From positions 1,612,001 to 1,676,000 of the forward strand of contig NZ_CP132942.1 in assembly GCF_040359615.1 (NCBI RefSeq): 64,000 nt of DNA, written 5' to 3'. This DNA comes from Tunturibacter psychrotolerans. Lineage in GTDB: Bacteria; Acidobacteriota; Terriglobia; Terriglobales; Acidobacteriaceae. The notes under the pieces were generated by a model. It saw only the letters and a list, made by a program, of their open reading frames with translations, did not search any database and had not been told where the DNA came from. Position numbers and translations under genes: made by a program. Below, one piece after another: positions 51,364-61,714 of the stretch; the stretch's first letter is position 1; each line of letters begins with the position of its first letter.

Positions 51364-52452
51364 ATGGCGGCACGTAAAACGACGAAGCGACTTTATTTGA
51401 TTCCTGTCCTGTCCAAGGCCCTGGATATTCTCGAACTTGTACAGGCGGAAAACCAGCCAATGACGCTTGAGTCGGTCCATCGGCAGACACGCATCTCAAA
51501 GACCACGGTCTATCGGGTTTTGAAGACGTTTGTGCACCGCGGGTATCTTTCGCAGTCTCCAGATGGGCTCTATCGGCAGGTGACACGGCAGAAGAAGCTA
51601 CGGTTTGGATTTGCGGGGCAGAGCGCAGAGATGCCCTTTTCCAACGAAGTAACAGAGAGTCTAAAAGATGCAGCGGCCTCAGTTGGAGTCGATCTGCTGA
51701 TCCTTGACAATCGGTACGACGCAGCCACTGCGCTAAAGAATGCGGAGGAGTTCGTTCGAAGTAAGGTTGACCTGATCATTGAATTCCAGGTGGAGCAAGA
51801 GGTTGCTCCGATCATTGCGGACAAGATCGCCGAGGCAAATATTCCGTTGATCGCAATTGATATCCCGCACCCTCATGCCACCTACTTTGGAGTGGATAAC
51901 TACCGCGTGGGAATTGAGGCCGGCGAGACGCTTGCGGCGTACGCGACGGCGAACTGGGGCGGCAGGGTGAATTGGGTGATTGGACTCGATCTGCCCGAGG
52001 CAGGGCAACTGGTGCAGAGCAGGATTGTGGGGGCGTTCGAGGGGGTTCGCAGCGGGATTCCCGATCTACCGGTGGAGTCGTATGTGAGGATTGACGGGCG
52101 TGGCATGCGGGACCGAAGCAAAATGCTGGTATCTGATTTTCTGCAGCGACATCCCAAGGACAAGCACATCTTGATCGCCGCCGCGACAGATTCAAGCGCG
52201 TTAGGCGCGGTCGATGCAGTACGAGAAAACAAGCGCGATAAGCATGTGGTGATTGTGGGACAGGACTGCATTGCGGAGGCGGTTGCGGAGATGCGGAGAG
52301 ATCGCTCGCCACTGATTGGTTCGGTGTCGCACGAAGCTGCGTCGTATGGACCGAGTCTGATGCATCTCGGACTGTCGCTGCTGCGCGGCCAGACGGTGGC
52401 TCCGTATAACTATGTCGCTCACAAGATGGTGACACGGGAACTGCTCGACTGA
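51364..52452 (+). CDS. Chimeric regulator: IclR-type HTH fused to sugar-binding-protein domain
   Basis: 362 residues. Residues about 12-75 are an IclR-like winged helix-turn-helix (VLSKALDILELV, RISKTTVYRVLKTFVHRGYL). From about 82 onward the protein is not the IclR GAF-like effector domain. It is a type I periplasmic-binding-protein fold of the kind used by LacI-family regulators and sugar ABC transporters: LRFGFAGQSAEMPFSNEV, NVPL-like ANIPLIAIDIPHP, DNYRVGIEAGETLA, ATDSSALGAVDAV, VGQDCIAEAVAEM. There is no signal peptide. Located between rhaI and the aldolase gene, it is probably the rhamnose-responsive regulator of the cluster. Confidence 0.88.
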   Translation: MAARKTTKRLYLIPVLSKALDILELVQAENQPMTLESVHRQTRISKTTVYRVLKTFVHRGYLSQSPDGLYRQVTRQKKLRFGFAGQSAEMPFSNEVTESLKDAAASVGVDLLILDNRYDAATALKNAEEFVRSKVDLIIEFQVEQEVAPIIADKIAEANIPLIAIDIPHPHATYFGVDNYRVGIEAGETLAAYATANWGGRVNWVIGLDLPEAGQLVQSRIVGAFEGVRSGIPDLPVESYVRIDGRGMRDRSKMLVSDFLQRHPKDKHILIAAATDSSALGAVDAVRENKRDKHVVIVGQDCIAEAVAEMRRDRSPLIGSVSHEAASYGPSLMHLGLSLLRGQTVAPYNYVAHKMVTRELLD

Positions 52453-52686
52453 CATCCGCAGCTGGAGGAAGGCGTGATCGCAAACAGCGCGGTGCAACAA
52501 GCGGCGCTTGGACGTTACAAGTTCTGCGGATCATGCGTGCCCTTGAAAAGAGTCTGTTACTACAGTCGCCGGTTGCCTCTCGGGTTTGTTTTTGATCGAT
52601 TTTCTCATTGGAAATAGTTGCCGTATTGGTGTTTGGTGTGGAATGATGATCCTGGCGTTTGAGCGGCCGGTACGACGGGGGAATGT

Positions 52687-54894
52687 ATGCCAGTACAGAA
52701 GGGTCTTCGCTTTCTTGCAGATCGTTGGGATGAGGCGGTTGCGGGAACTCTGGATGGACCAGAGCTTTTGAGATACCGGTCGAATCTGTTGGGGTCGGAC
52801 CTGCGAATCACGAACTTTGGCGGAGGCAATACAAGCTCGAAGCTGGATCAGGCCGACCCGCTGGATTCGAAGGCAAAGCAGGTTCTCTGGGTGAAGGGGA
52901 GTGGCGGCGATCTCGGGAGCATCAAGCGCACTGGCTTCGCGACTCTTTACATGGAGAAGCTATTGTCATTGGAGAGGGTGTACCGCGGCGTCGAGTTGGA
53001 AGATGAGATGGTTGATTTGTACCCCTTGTGTACGTTTGGGAATAATCCTGTAGCCGCATCCATTGATACTCCTCTCCATGCGTTTCTGCCCTTTGCACAT
53101 GTGGACCATTTACATCCGGATTGGGGGATTGCGCTGGCCGCGTCCGCGAACGGGAAGATCAAAATGGAGGAGTTCAACAGGGAATTCGGCCATAAGTTGG
53201 TCTGGTTGCCATGGCAGCGACCAGGCTTCGAGTTAGGGATGATGATGCGGAGAATCGTCGAAGCCAACCCCGGTTGCGATGGAGTTGTGCTGGGTGGCCA
53301 TGGGCTATTTACATGGGGGTATACGCAACGCGAAAGCTATCTGAATACGATTACGATCATCGATCAAATAGGGCAGTTTATTGAGCGGCATGCGTCGGTC
53401 GCCGGACACAAACACTTCGCTGGTTCTCAGGTAAAGAGTCGCGAGGATCGCGCAGAGATTGCGCTGCGTATCATGCCGTATCTGCGAGGAGTTGTTTCGC
53501 GAAAGCAGCGATGGATAGCGAACTTCAGCGATGCATCAGAGGTTTTGGAGTTTGTGAACTCTGCTCAGGCCGAGAGGCTGGCTCATCTCGGAACAAGCTG
53601 TCCGGATCACTTCATCCGCACTAAGATTCGTCCAATGTTTATCAAGTGGAATCCAGAGGGTGAGCCAACCGAGTTAGAAGAGTTGATCGACACCGCCCTT
53701 GAGACGTACCGTGCGGAGTATGCGCAGTATTACAGCCGTTATGCGGTGAAGGAGTCGCCCGCAGTTCGGGATTCCAACCCAACCGTAGTGCTGGTGCCGG
53801 GTCTGGGCATGTTTAGCTTCGGAAAGAATAAAGCTGAATCGCGCATCACGGGCGAGTTCTACATCAACGCGATTGGTGTGATGAAGAGCGCTGGTGCTCT
53901 TGGGACTGGAGGGGATTGCAAGGAGATCCCGCAAGCCGGTCCAGCCGCGACAGCCGATCAGTTCACGGTTTATGAGAATTACGTGGCGCTGCCTCCCAGC
54001 GAGGCCTTTCGGATTGAGTACTGGAAGCTAGAGGAGGCAAAGATTCGACGCCAACCACCGGAGAGAGAGTTGAGCCGGCGGATTGTTCTTATTGTTGGCG
54101 GAGGTAGCGGGATCGGTCGCGAGGTTGCGTTAATGGCGGCTGAGCATGGTGCGCATGTGATGGTAGCGGACCGCGACGTGAAAGGTGCGGAAGCCGTTGC
54201 ACTTGAGACCGCGGCAATCTCAGGCAAGGAAGCCGTAGACTCGACGAGCATCGACATTCGGGAACGAAAGGCGATCAAAGCTGCGTTGGACGCGACGATC
54301 AAACAGTTTGGTGGCATCGATATTCTAATCAATACTGCGGCACTGTTTCCGTCCTCGCCGGATGGGGTTATCAGCGACGCTCAATGGGCATTGACGTTGG
54401 AAGTAAATGTTACGGCTAACTATCTGCTGACAGACGAGGCTGCGAAGATATTTTCACAGCAGGGAATCGACGCCAGCGTTGTCTTAACCAGCTCGGCGAA
54501 TGCGGTTGTGGCGAAGCGAGGGAGCGAAGCCTACGACGTTAGCAAGGCGGCTCTGAGTCATCTGGTGCGGGAACTGGCGGTTACGCTTTCCCCTCATGTG
54601 CGGGTTAATGGCATAAGCCCCGCTACCGTCGTGAAAGGCTCAACGATGTTTCCGCGAGATCGAGTAGTAGCTTCGTTGAAGAAATATAAGTTGCCTTTCG
54701 ATGACAAGAATTCGGACGATGAACTGCGAAATATGCTGGCCCAGTTTTATGCAACGCGGACGCTGACTCATCAGCCCATTGATCCCAAGGATTGCGCGCG
54801 GGCGATTCTGTTTCTTGCAGGGCCCCAGGCCCGATGCACGACGGGGCATTTGATTCCCGTAGATGGGGGCTTAACCGAGGCCTATCTGCGATGA
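52687..54894 (+). CDS. Bifunctional rhamnulose-1-phosphate aldolase / lactaldehyde dehydrogenase
   Basis: 735 residues. The N-terminal class II aldolase domain (about 20-430) has NFGGGNTSSK, the zinc-site region FAHVDHLHPDWG and GGHGLFTWGYTQRE. The C-terminal SDR domain (about 455-735) has VGGGSGIGREVALMAAEHG, the Tyr/Lys pair YDVSKAAL and the end PVDGGLTEAYLR. This is the known RhaEW-type fusion: rhamnulose-1-phosphate gives DHAP plus L-lactaldehyde, which is oxidised to L-lactate. A 234-base gap without a gene precedes it; the kinase gene follows 6 bases later. Confidence 0.93.
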   Translation: MPVQKGLRFLADRWDEAVAGTLDGPELLRYRSNLLGSDLRITNFGGGNTSSKLDQADPLDSKAKQVLWVKGSGGDLGSIKRTGFATLYMEKLLSLERVYRGVELEDEMVDLYPLCTFGNNPVAASIDTPLHAFLPFAHVDHLHPDWGIALAASANGKIKMEEFNREFGHKLVWLPWQRPGFELGMMMRRIVEANPGCDGVVLGGHGLFTWGYTQRESYLNTITIIDQIGQFIERHASVAGHKHFAGSQVKSREDRAEIALRIMPYLRGVVSRKQRWIANFSDASEVLEFVNSAQAERLAHLGTSCPDHFIRTKIRPMFIKWNPEGEPTELEELIDTALETYRAEYAQYYSRYAVKESPAVRDSNPTVVLVPGLGMFSFGKNKAESRITGEFYINAIGVMKSAGALGTGGDCKEIPQAGPAATADQFTVYENYVALPPSEAFRIEYWKLEEAKIRRQPPERELSRRIVLIVGGGSGIGREVALMAAEHGAHVMVADRDVKGAEAVALETAAISGKEAVDSTSIDIRERKAIKAALDATIKQFGGIDILINTAALFPSSPDGVISDAQWALTLEVNVTANYLLTDEAAKIFSQQGIDASVVLTSSANAVVAKRGSEAYDVSKAALSHLVRELAVTLSPHVRVNGISPATVVKGSTMFPRDRVVASLKKYKLPFDDKNSDDELRNMLAQFYATRTLTHQPIDPKDCARAILFLAGPQARCTTGHLIPVDGGLTEAYLR

Positions 54895-54900
54895 AGGCGG

Positions 54901-56358
54901 ATGCCTGACATGCTGCTTTTGCCTGTAGATCAGCGGGCTTTGGTTGCGGTGGACTTGGGTGCCGAGAGTTGCCGCGTTTCGCTGCTCCGCTGGCTGGACC
55001 GGAAGGCGGTGATTACGCTGGTGCATCGTTTTGCGAATGCTCCGCGTGATGTGGACGGCGAACTTCGCTGGGACCTGACGATGATCGAGGCAGGGCTCGA
55101 CGATGGCCTCCGGAAGTGTGCGGAGATCGCAGGCGAAGGTGTGCGTTCGATTGCGGTTGATGGTTGGGCAGTGGACTACGTGTGGGTGGATACGGATAGT
55201 AAGGCGTTGGCCGACCCTTTCTGTTACCGCGATCAGCGAACCGTAGATGCGGAGTGGTCTCTGCATCGAAAGATCAGCCCCCGGAGATTGCGGGAATTGA
55301 CCGGCATTCAGTTGATGCGAATCAACACCCTGTATCAACTTCATGCAGATGCTTTGCAAAGACAGCCGAGTGAACTGCAGTGGCTGAATCTACCAGAGTA
55401 TATTTTGTCGCGGTTGGGGGGGGCGCGTGTGGCCGAGCATACAAATGCGACTCATACACAGATGATGGAGTTAGATCGTCGGCAGTGGTGTCGAGAGATT
55501 TTCCAGGCTGCTGGTCTGGATCTTGCGTGTGCACCGCAGTTGGTCCCCCCAGGAACCGGAGTTGGTCGACTGACTGGGCCACTTGCAGGGGTCCCAGCCT
55601 TTCGGGATACCGTCCTGATTGCGCCAGCCTGCCACGATACCGCTTCGGCGATTGCCGGGATTCCCGCGGCCGGAGATGATTGGGCGTACATTAGCTCGGG
55701 TACATGGTCGTTAGTGGGAACGCTGCTGGAGGAGCCGAAGAACGATGCGGCGGCCCGCGAAGAGAATTTTACGAACCTTGGGGCCGTGGGCGATCGAATC
55801 TGCTTCCATAAGAATGTGAATGGGATGTGGTTAATTCGTCAGTGCATCGAAAAATGGGCTGACGATGGCCGCGTTTGGACAGTTCCTGAGATAGTGGCTG
55901 CAGCTGAGGACGCAGCCACGCCAGATGGCCTGCTAGATGTGGATGATGCTGACCTGCTGCTGGCTGGGCAGATGCCGCAACGTATCAATGCCCAGCGAGC
56001 GCGGAAGGGGTTCGTTCCTTTAGACGAAAGCCCAGCAAATGCTCCTGAATTTGCGAGTCTCATCTTCCATAGTCTTGCGGCTCGGTACGCGAGTGTGCTG
56101 GAGCGGGTAGCATTTCACAGTGGAAAGAAGTTGCGCCGGCTGTTTGTTGTTGGGGGTGCGAGCCAAAATGATTTTCTGAATAAACTAACCCAGGAGGCAA
56201 CGGGGTTGGAGCTGTTTCGGGGATCGACGGAGAGTGCAACGCTGGGAAACTTCGCGGTGCAACTTGCGGTGTTAGAAGGCAAGCGCGATGCCGTGACGGG
56301 GGCTTCTGCGGAGCTGGTCTCGCAGTGGGCTAGCCAACTGTCGAGTCCTTTCAGATGA
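54901..56358 (+). CDS. rhaB: Rhamnulokinase
   Basis: 485 residues of the FGGY kinase family: N-terminal phosphate motif VAVDLGAESCRVSLLRW, the catalytic-region DGWAVDYVWVD and YRDQRT, the second ATP motif ISSGTWSLVGT and the adenosine motif VVGGASQNDFLNKLT. Phosphorylates L-rhamnulose to rhamnulose-1-phosphate for the aldolase encoded just upstream. The ATG at 54901 gives a gap of 6 bases; the ribosome binding site gaaggcgg overlaps the upstream stop. Converges with a TetR gene after 10 bases. Confidence 0.93.
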   Translation: MPDMLLLPVDQRALVAVDLGAESCRVSLLRWLDRKAVITLVHRFANAPRDVDGELRWDLTMIEAGLDDGLRKCAEIAGEGVRSIAVDGWAVDYVWVDTDSKALADPFCYRDQRTVDAEWSLHRKISPRRLRELTGIQLMRINTLYQLHADALQRQPSELQWLNLPEYILSRLGGARVAEHTNATHTQMMELDRRQWCREIFQAAGLDLACAPQLVPPGTGVGRLTGPLAGVPAFRDTVLIAPACHDTASAIAGIPAAGDDWAYISSGTWSLVGTLLEEPKNDAAAREENFTNLGAVGDRICFHKNVNGMWLIRQCIEKWADDGRVWTVPEIVAAAEDAATPDGLLDVDDADLLLAGQMPQRINAQRARKGFVPLDESPANAPEFASLIFHSLAARYASVLERVAFHSGKKLRRLFVVGGASQNDFLNKLTQEATGLELFRGSTESATLGNFAVQLAVLEGKRDAVTGASAELVSQWASQLSSPFR

Positions 56359-56368
56359 GCGAAAAGTG

Positions 56369-56923
56369 TCAAAGGCTTCGCAATATCTGCATGAAGCCCT
56401 CGATCTTTCGCGCTCCTGCCGTCTTGGTGGTAGCGAGGTTCTGTTCAAGGCTGGTGCCAACAAAAAAGGTCATCACGATATCAGCAAGCGAGCCCGCCGG
56501 CATGCGCGGTCGCTCCGCCTCGATGTTCTTGACGAGTAGTTGTCGCAGGGGCTTGAGGCTGTTCTGCACGATACTATGAGCTTCCGTCGGGAGAATCGCG
56601 AACTCCCTCATTGAATTTGTGGAGAAGCACCCCTTTTGCCCCTCGACACATCCGAGTGCCACACTAAGGTAGCTGCGAACATTATCCCAGCCAAGTGGTT
56701 CGGTCGTGAGCGTGTCCTTGATCTTGCTTGTCTCGATGTAGTAACGCAGGGTCTCAAGAAAGAGATCGTCCTTATCTCGAAACTCTGCATAAAGACCCGA
56801 CTTGTTGACCCCCGTGGCCGCCTCAAGATCCTGAAGAGTCGTATCTGCGAAGCCATGTTCCCAGAAAACGGGAAGGGCTTTTTCAAGAACCCCTTGACGG
56901 CTGAAATTTCTAGGACGAGCCAT
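56369..56923 (-). CDS. TetR-family transcriptional regulator
   Basis: 184 residues. N-terminal HTH: VLEKALPVFWEHGFADTTLQDLEAATGVNKSGLYAEF (about 11-47). The C-terminal ligand domain has GCFSTNSMREF near 115-125, as in the TetR_C_33/AefR-like group that often controls efflux or oxidoreductase genes. No obvious target is adjacent. Upstream (56924-57145) is AT-richer sequence without a supported gene that should hold its promoter. Confidence 0.9.
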   Translation of the reverse strand: MARPRNFSRQGVLEKALPVFWEHGFADTTLQDLEAATGVNKSGLYAEFRDKDDLFLETLRYYIETSKIKDTLTTEPLGWDNVRSYLSVALGCVEGQKGCFSTNSMREFAILPTEAHSIVQNSLKPLRQLLVKNIEAERPRMPAGSLADIVMTFFVGTSLEQNLATTKTAGARKIEGFMQILRSL

Positions 56924-57145
56924 ACCTTGATCCTCTTCCTCCTGGATGATGCCTTCACAGCGCTACCCGCAATGCTGATACCTCTTCGCACTAAAACGAA
57001 GAAATAGGTACTCATTATTATGAACCGTTTAGTTCCAGATGTGTAAAAACCTTTCGAGTTGTCCGCGACGATACCTTCTCGGTCATTCCAACGCTTGCCG
57101 ATTCAAGGTCTGTGAAGAGGCAGAACGATATCTGCCTACCGGTGG

Positions 57146-57379
57146 TCACTCGGCGCGCGCCGAATATCGCTCGATGATCTGAGCGCCACGGATCGTATCC
57201 CGGTCGAGCCGGACATGCATTTCCACCGCAGAGGGAACAGCCAGCCAGGTAGCAGGGCTCCCATCGCACTCTGATTGGGGATGTCCCCGAATTAAAGCGT
57301 GGAGCCCATGTCGAACCCATTTGTCCACGTCGTCGTCATCCAAGGAGACACTCAGGGTAGTAGAGGCGCTACTGCGCAC
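57146..57379 (-). CDS. Possible small hypothetical protein
   Basis: 77 residues if started at the GTG with first base 57379, which has ggagag 8 bases upstream. The sequence is acidic in the middle (SVSLDDDDVDKWV) and of ordinary composition. I recognise no family. It lies in the 523-base stretch between TetR and the response regulator, just downstream of the point where the phosphatase domain is cut off. It could be a chance frame. Confidence 0.3.
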   Translation of the reverse strand: MRSSASTTLSVSLDDDDVDKWVRHGLHALIRGHPQSECDGSPATWLAVPSAVEMHVRLDRDTIRGAQIIERYSARAE

Positions 57380-57446
57380 GGTTGAGTCTCTCCCTGGGCT
57401 TGGATGAGTGTGGCAGACCCAGCACAAACTTCTTCAGGATTATTCG

Positions 57447-58133
57447 CTAGATTCGAGTCGGTGCAACATTATCGGATTTGTCTGGTGCAGTCACGAATGG
57501 GGGGCGACATGGATTGCCACGATTGTCGTGTCCCGATACATCGGCCACAAGAACGCCGAGATGCTCCTCATCCACTACGATGAAATCGTAGAAATCGCCG
57601 GCCACCGACGTCATGGGGACGTAACGTGCTGCGATATCTAGACTGGCGATTTTCGGGACGGTGGATGGAAGAATCGATAATTGGATCTGCCGCGCTGTTT
57701 CCAATTCTTTCTGGATATCGCGCAACTGCTGTGCGAGCTGTTCGCGGATGCCGCGAAGCGCGAGGTGGGTTTGCACACGCGCCTTTACAACCGCAGGGGA
57801 GAATGGCTTGTGGATGTAGTCCACCGCACCGACCTCGAAACCCTTCGTCTCATCCTCGACCTCCGTCTGTCCGGTAAGAAATATGACTGGTATGTCGCGC
57901 GTCTCCGGATCCAGTTTCAACCTCGTACATACTTCGTATCCATCCATCTCGGGCATGACAACATCCAGAAGAATCAGGTCAGGTAGAGGCATAACCTTGA
58001 CGAGCTCTAATGCCTTTGAGCCATTGGTTGCAATGCGAATTTTGTATAAATCCTTCAAAATCGAATTCACGATTTGAATGTTGGCGGGAGCATCATCCAC
58101 CACCAGCACTGTCTTCTGATTGACCTGAGTCAT
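57447..58133 (-). CDS. Response regulator with truncated SpoIIE/RsbU-type phosphatase domain
   Basis: 228 residues. The receiver (about 8-125) is intact: [18 protein letters not shown], phospho-acceptor Asp57 in [13 protein letters not shown], Lys in YIHKPFSP. A coiled linker leads into a PP2C-type phosphatase start ([35 protein letters not shown]). Directly after DVSGH (residue 202, near base 57527) the expected GVPAAL continuation is absent and the frame ends in 26 unrelated residues. The phosphatase should be inactive, although the receiver may still work with the overlapping hybrid kinase. Looks like a deletion or recombination scar rather than a simple frameshift. Confidence 0.82.
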   Translation of the reverse strand: MTQVNQKTVLVVDDAPANIQIVNSILKDLYKIRIATNGSKALELVKVMPLPDLILLDVVMPEMDGYEVCTRLKLDPETRDIPVIFLTGQTEVEDETKGFEVGAVDYIHKPFSPAVVKARVQTHLALRGIREQLAQQLRDIQKELETARQIQLSILPSTVPKIASLDIAARYVPMTSVAGDFYDFIVVDEEHLGVLVADVSGHDNRGNPCRPPFVTAPDKSDNVAPTRI

Positions 58134-61100
58134 TTGCTGCCCTCAATTCGTGCACAAAGTTCGGCGATGCCATCCAGTTTTACCAGCGCAGCGTCAAAAT
58201 CGAAGTCGTTGATCGACACGCTGAGACCATCCAGATAGGGCTTCTCGACAACACCAGCCACTGCGTCCTGCAAACTCCGAAATGACTCCTCGGCGCCGCC
58301 GTCACTCGCCTCGAGCAAAGTCTTAAGCCGATCAATCGCAGCAGTCACCGCCTTCCCATCGAAGGGCGAAATCTGTACCGCTTTGGGATGAGCGCTCGCC
58401 GATTCGCTTAGCGCTTTATTGATCGCCTGAATCTGAGTTCCCATCACATTCGCAAATTCAGCGAGTGGTGCCGACAGACCTTCTTCTCCGCCGCGTAGTG
58501 CCTTCTCCAGTTTCTGGGCTACCAACTGAACCGCCTCGATTCCAAGATTGCCCGCAACACCCTTGACGGTATGGGCAATGCGTTCAGCCAATTGCAAGTC
58601 GCCGCTTTTGAAAGCAGCCGAAACCTGGTCAGCTGCGTCGATTTGCTTGACGGCAAATTGCCTGAGTAGATCGCGATACAGTTGCCTGTTGCCGGCGACA
58701 CGGTTTAGTCCATCCATGACTTTGATCCCTGAGATGTCTGGCAGAGATACGTCATCAGACGCTTTTATATTGGCGACAGGTGTTTGGGGTCCGACTGCCT
58801 GTTTGGGCCTCGGCTTTGCCCATCGCAGCAGCGTCACAAACAGATTGTCGGGGTCAATCGGCTTGGACACATGATCGTTCATGCCGGCATCGAGGCAACG
58901 CTGGCGTTCTTCAACGAGAGCATGCGCTGTCATCGCAATGATTGGGAACTTTCGCAATCGTAGATCGCTTCGCAGGAGCCTGGTTGCCGTGAACCCATCC
59001 ATCTCGGGCATCTGCAGGTCCATGAACACTACATCGAACTTAGGAGGCTGGTCTCCAGCGGTTAAGATCTTTACTGCTTCACCGCCATGGTTGGCAACAG
59101 TTACGATCGCTCCCGCGCTTTCCAGAAGCTCTGTCGCAACCTGCTGATTCATCTCGTTGTCTTCGACAAGAAGGACGCGTATCCCTGTGGCGTCATGGAC
59201 GGCCGCGCTGTCCTTTCTCTTATGGGAACGGTGGTCATCCGCGCCCGCGACGCCAAACAGGTCCACCAGAGTGTCGTAGAGTAGCGACTGGTTTACTGGT
59301 TTCAACAAGTAGCTTTCGACGCCGATCTCCTCCGCCTGCGTCCTGATCTCGTCCCGCCCGAAGGCGGTGACCATCACGATTTTGGGAATATTCTGCAGAC
59401 GTTGGTTGCGCTTGATAACGCGGCTGGCCTGCAGTCCGTCCAGTCCCGGCATATGCCAATCCATCAGTACCAGGCGATACGGGTCAGTAGAATCTGCGGC
59501 AGCAATTTCCCTCACCGCGTCCTCACCGGACGAAACCGATTCAGCGCGGAGTGCAAATACGCGAAGCGCCTCGGTGAGTATCTCGCGAGCCTGCTCGTTA
59601 TCGTCAACGACCAGGGCCCGGATCCCAGCCAAATCAACTATCAATCGTCTTTGTTTGTCCTCCGATCCAACTCCGAACCAAGAAGTGAAATGGAAGGTAC
59701 TCCCCACCCCAGGCTCACCCTCTGCCCAGATGGAACCCTCCATCATTTCGACCAGCCGTTTTGAGATGGAGAGACCAAGCCCGGTGCCGCCATATTTTCT
59801 CGTAGTTGAGGTGTCCGCCTGCGCGAATGCCTGGAACAGTCTCGAGATCTGTTCCGATGTCATCCCGATACCGCTGTCTCGGACGGAGAATTTCACCTTG
59901 ACCCGATCGGCTATCTGGTCCTCCATCGCAACCGTTACCAACACCTCGCCGCGTTCCGTAAACTTGACGGCATTGTTCACCAGGTTGATCAGGATTTGCC
60001 CGAGTCGAAGGGGATCGCCAATCAGGTTGGGCGGGATGTCATGCTGCGCTGCGATTAGGAACTCGAGGTTTTTGTCCTGCGCTTTTTGACTGACGATCGT
60101 CGATAAATTGTCGAGCACGTCTTCTAACCGGAAATCTGTCTTTTCAATATCGAGTTTGCCTGCCTCGATTTTGGAGAAGTCCAGAATGTCGTTAATGATT
60201 CCAAGCAGTGAGTGTGCGGCGAACTTCACCTTGGTCAGATAGTCTGACTGTTTTGGAGAAAGATCTGTCTTCAATGCGAGGTGGGTCATCCCGATGATGG
60301 CGTTCATCGGTGTCCGGATCTCGTGGCTCATGTTGGCCAGAAAATCAGACTTGGCTTTGGTGGCAGCTTCGGCCGCCTCTTTAGCCACCTCAAGGTCCGC
60401 GGCCTGTACCTGGGTGTGTTCCAGCAGCTTCCTGGTTACAAGTTTGCTGGAGAGTATCTTCGTATTGAGGGCGACGGTCGGTAATAGCGCGTCCAACAGT
60501 GCCTGCTGTTGCTCCGACACAGGGGCGGACGATGCCAGTTCGATGATCGCCAGGACGTCGTCCTGGTTCATCACCGGGATAAACAGTATGCAAGCCGGGC
60601 TTACTGTACCAGCCCCTGTGCTTACGCTGAGAAGTTTGTTCGTTTCGGAGACAATCCGAAGCGTTCGGTGCTCAGCAGCCGCTTGCCCCGCCAGGCCCTC
60701 GCCGAGAGAGAACTCTCGCAATTCGGTCGAGACATCTGTTGCAAATGCCCCAACTCGAGCGAAGTGCGTGCGACTATCGTCGGCCAGGTAGAACGCTCCG
60801 TACAGCAGATCTAACGTCTCGGAGATTCGCGATAGTAGGGCGCTGGCGAACGCCGGAAAATCTTCCGCCGACTGTAGTCGCTCAGTCGTAGTCGCCACCT
60901 CCGATTTTATCCAGCGCAAAATCTCCCGCTCGCGAGCAGCGATCTGCAAAGTCTGCAAGGCTCGGCTCATCTCACCAATTTCATTGGTACGGTTGAGATT
61001 TGCTATGGGTAGGTCAAGTCGTCCCTGCGCAACGTCAAGAATGCGAGTCCGGAATGACAAGACAACCTTAACCACTTCAATCTGCACTATCGAGAGAGCA

Positions 61101-61714
61101 ATCGTGAAAGATGCAGCGAGTCCGAAAATGATTACGATCCAGGTGATCAGAATTGTTCGATGAGTTTTGAGGGTGAGTTGATCGGACTGTTGGTCGAGGC
61201 CCGCGTGAACTTCATCAGCTAGGTCAGTCAGCGATTGGCGTTCCCTGCGAAACTCGGGTTCAAATGTTTCGCGCGCCAGCTTCATAGCCTTGTCATTGTT
61301 GCCACTTAAGGCCGCAGCCCGAATTGGGCCGGAGTCGGATACCGCTTGGTCAAATAGGGCGGAGATCGCATCGATCTTCTGACTCATGCCTGAAGTTTCT
61401 GCGTTGCTCAATGCGACGGAAGAGTGAAATTCGGCCGCCGTCCTATCGAGCTCTACGTCGATCACTCGCATTCTGTCAGGATCAGGCTCAGCAATCTCCT
61501 GATAGACGAGCTGGGCGAATCGGTTGCTCAACACCCGCGCGACAGTTAAATTGTGGAGGGCTCTGACATCTTTGGCTATCAGATCGCTATACCGGCTGTC
61601 GATTTTATTCATCTCGACCGACGCGTAGAACGCTGCCACAATAACCATGAAGGCCAGCGGGAGCAAAGCTACTAGTATCTTGGTTCGGATTTTTAAATTC
61701 GCTAAAAGACCCAT
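58130..61714 (-). CDS. Large hybrid histidine kinase (4HB-HAMP-GAF-HisKA-HATPase-REC-REC-HPt)
   Basis: 1194 residues. TM1 (about 12-32), a periplasmic helical sensor, TM2 (about 190-215), HAMP, a GAF domain (about 290-430), the His site in [16 protein letters not shown], and an HATPase with [15 protein letters not shown] and [16 protein letters not shown]. Two receivers follow (Asp in [12 protein letters not shown] and [12 protein letters not shown]), then a C-terminal HPt with [16 protein letters not shown]. This is a full phosphorelay in one chain. The ATG with first base 61714 starts [12 protein letters not shown]; the upstream opening adds 17 unlikely residues. Its stop overlaps the response-regulator start by 4 bases, so the two are translationally coupled. 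Confidence 0.92.
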   Translation of the reverse strand: MGLLANLKIRTKILVALLPLAFMVIVAAFYASVEMNKIDSRYSDLIAKDVRALHNLTVARVLSNRFAQLVYQEIAEPDPDRMRVIDVELDRTAAEFHSSVALSNAETSGMSQKIDAISALFDQAVSDSGPIRAAALSGNNDKAMKLARETFEPEFRRERQSLTDLADEVHAGLDQQSDQLTLKTHRTILITWIVIIFGLAASFTIALSIVQIEVVKVVLSFRTRILDVAQGRLDLPIANLNRTNEIGEMSRALQTLQIAAREREILRWIKSEVATTTERLQSAEDFPAFASALLSRISETLDLLYGAFYLADDSRTHFARVGAFATDVSTELREFSLGEGLAGQAAAEHRTLRIVSETNKLLSVSTGAGTVSPACILFIPVMNQDDVLAIIELASSAPVSEQQQALLDALLPTVALNTKILSSKLVTRKLLEHTQVQAADLEVAKEAAEAATKAKSDFLANMSHEIRTPMNAIIGMTHLALKTDLSPKQSDYLTKVKFAAHSLLGIINDILDFSKIEAGKLDIEKTDFRLEDVLDNLSTIVSQKAQDKNLEFLIAAQHDIPPNLIGDPLRLGQILINLVNNAVKFTERGEVLVTVAMEDQIADRVKVKFSVRDSGIGMTSEQISRLFQAFAQADTSTTRKYGGTGLGLSISKRLVEMMEGSIWAEGEPGVGSTFHFTSWFGVGSEDKQRRLIVDLAGIRALVVDDNEQAREILTEALRVFALRAESVSSGEDAVREIAAADSTDPYRLVLMDWHMPGLDGLQASRVIKRNQRLQNIPKIVMVTAFGRDEIRTQAEEIGVESYLLKPVNQSLLYDTLVDLFGVAGADDHRSHKRKDSAAVHDATGIRVLLVEDNEMNQQVATELLESAGAIVTVANHGGEAVKILTAGDQPPKFDVVFMDLQMPEMDGFTATRLLRSDLRLRKFPIIAMTAHALVEERQRCLDAGMNDHVSKPIDPDNLFVTLLRWAKPRPKQAVGPQTPVANIKASDDVSLPDISGIKVMDGLNRVAGNRQLYRDLLRQFAVKQIDAADQVSAAFKSGDLQLAERIAHTVKGVAGNLGIEAVQLVAQKLEKALRGGEEGLSAPLAEFANVMGTQIQAINKALSESASAHPKAVQISPFDGKAVTAAIDRLKTLLEASDGGAEESFRSLQDAVAGVVEKPYLDGLSVSINDFDFDAALVKLDGIAELCARIEGSK

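Noticed and set aside
51364..52452. Periplasmic sugar-binding protein of an ABC transporter
   Set aside because: No signal peptide, no adjacent permease or ATPase genes, and a clear winged helix-turn-helix at the N-terminus.
57408..57641. Plus-strand frame with a stretch reminiscent of a tyrosine recombinase (YIGHKNAEM)
   Set aside because: It lies antisense to the phosphatase domain remnant, and none of the catalytic Arg/His/Tyr context is present.
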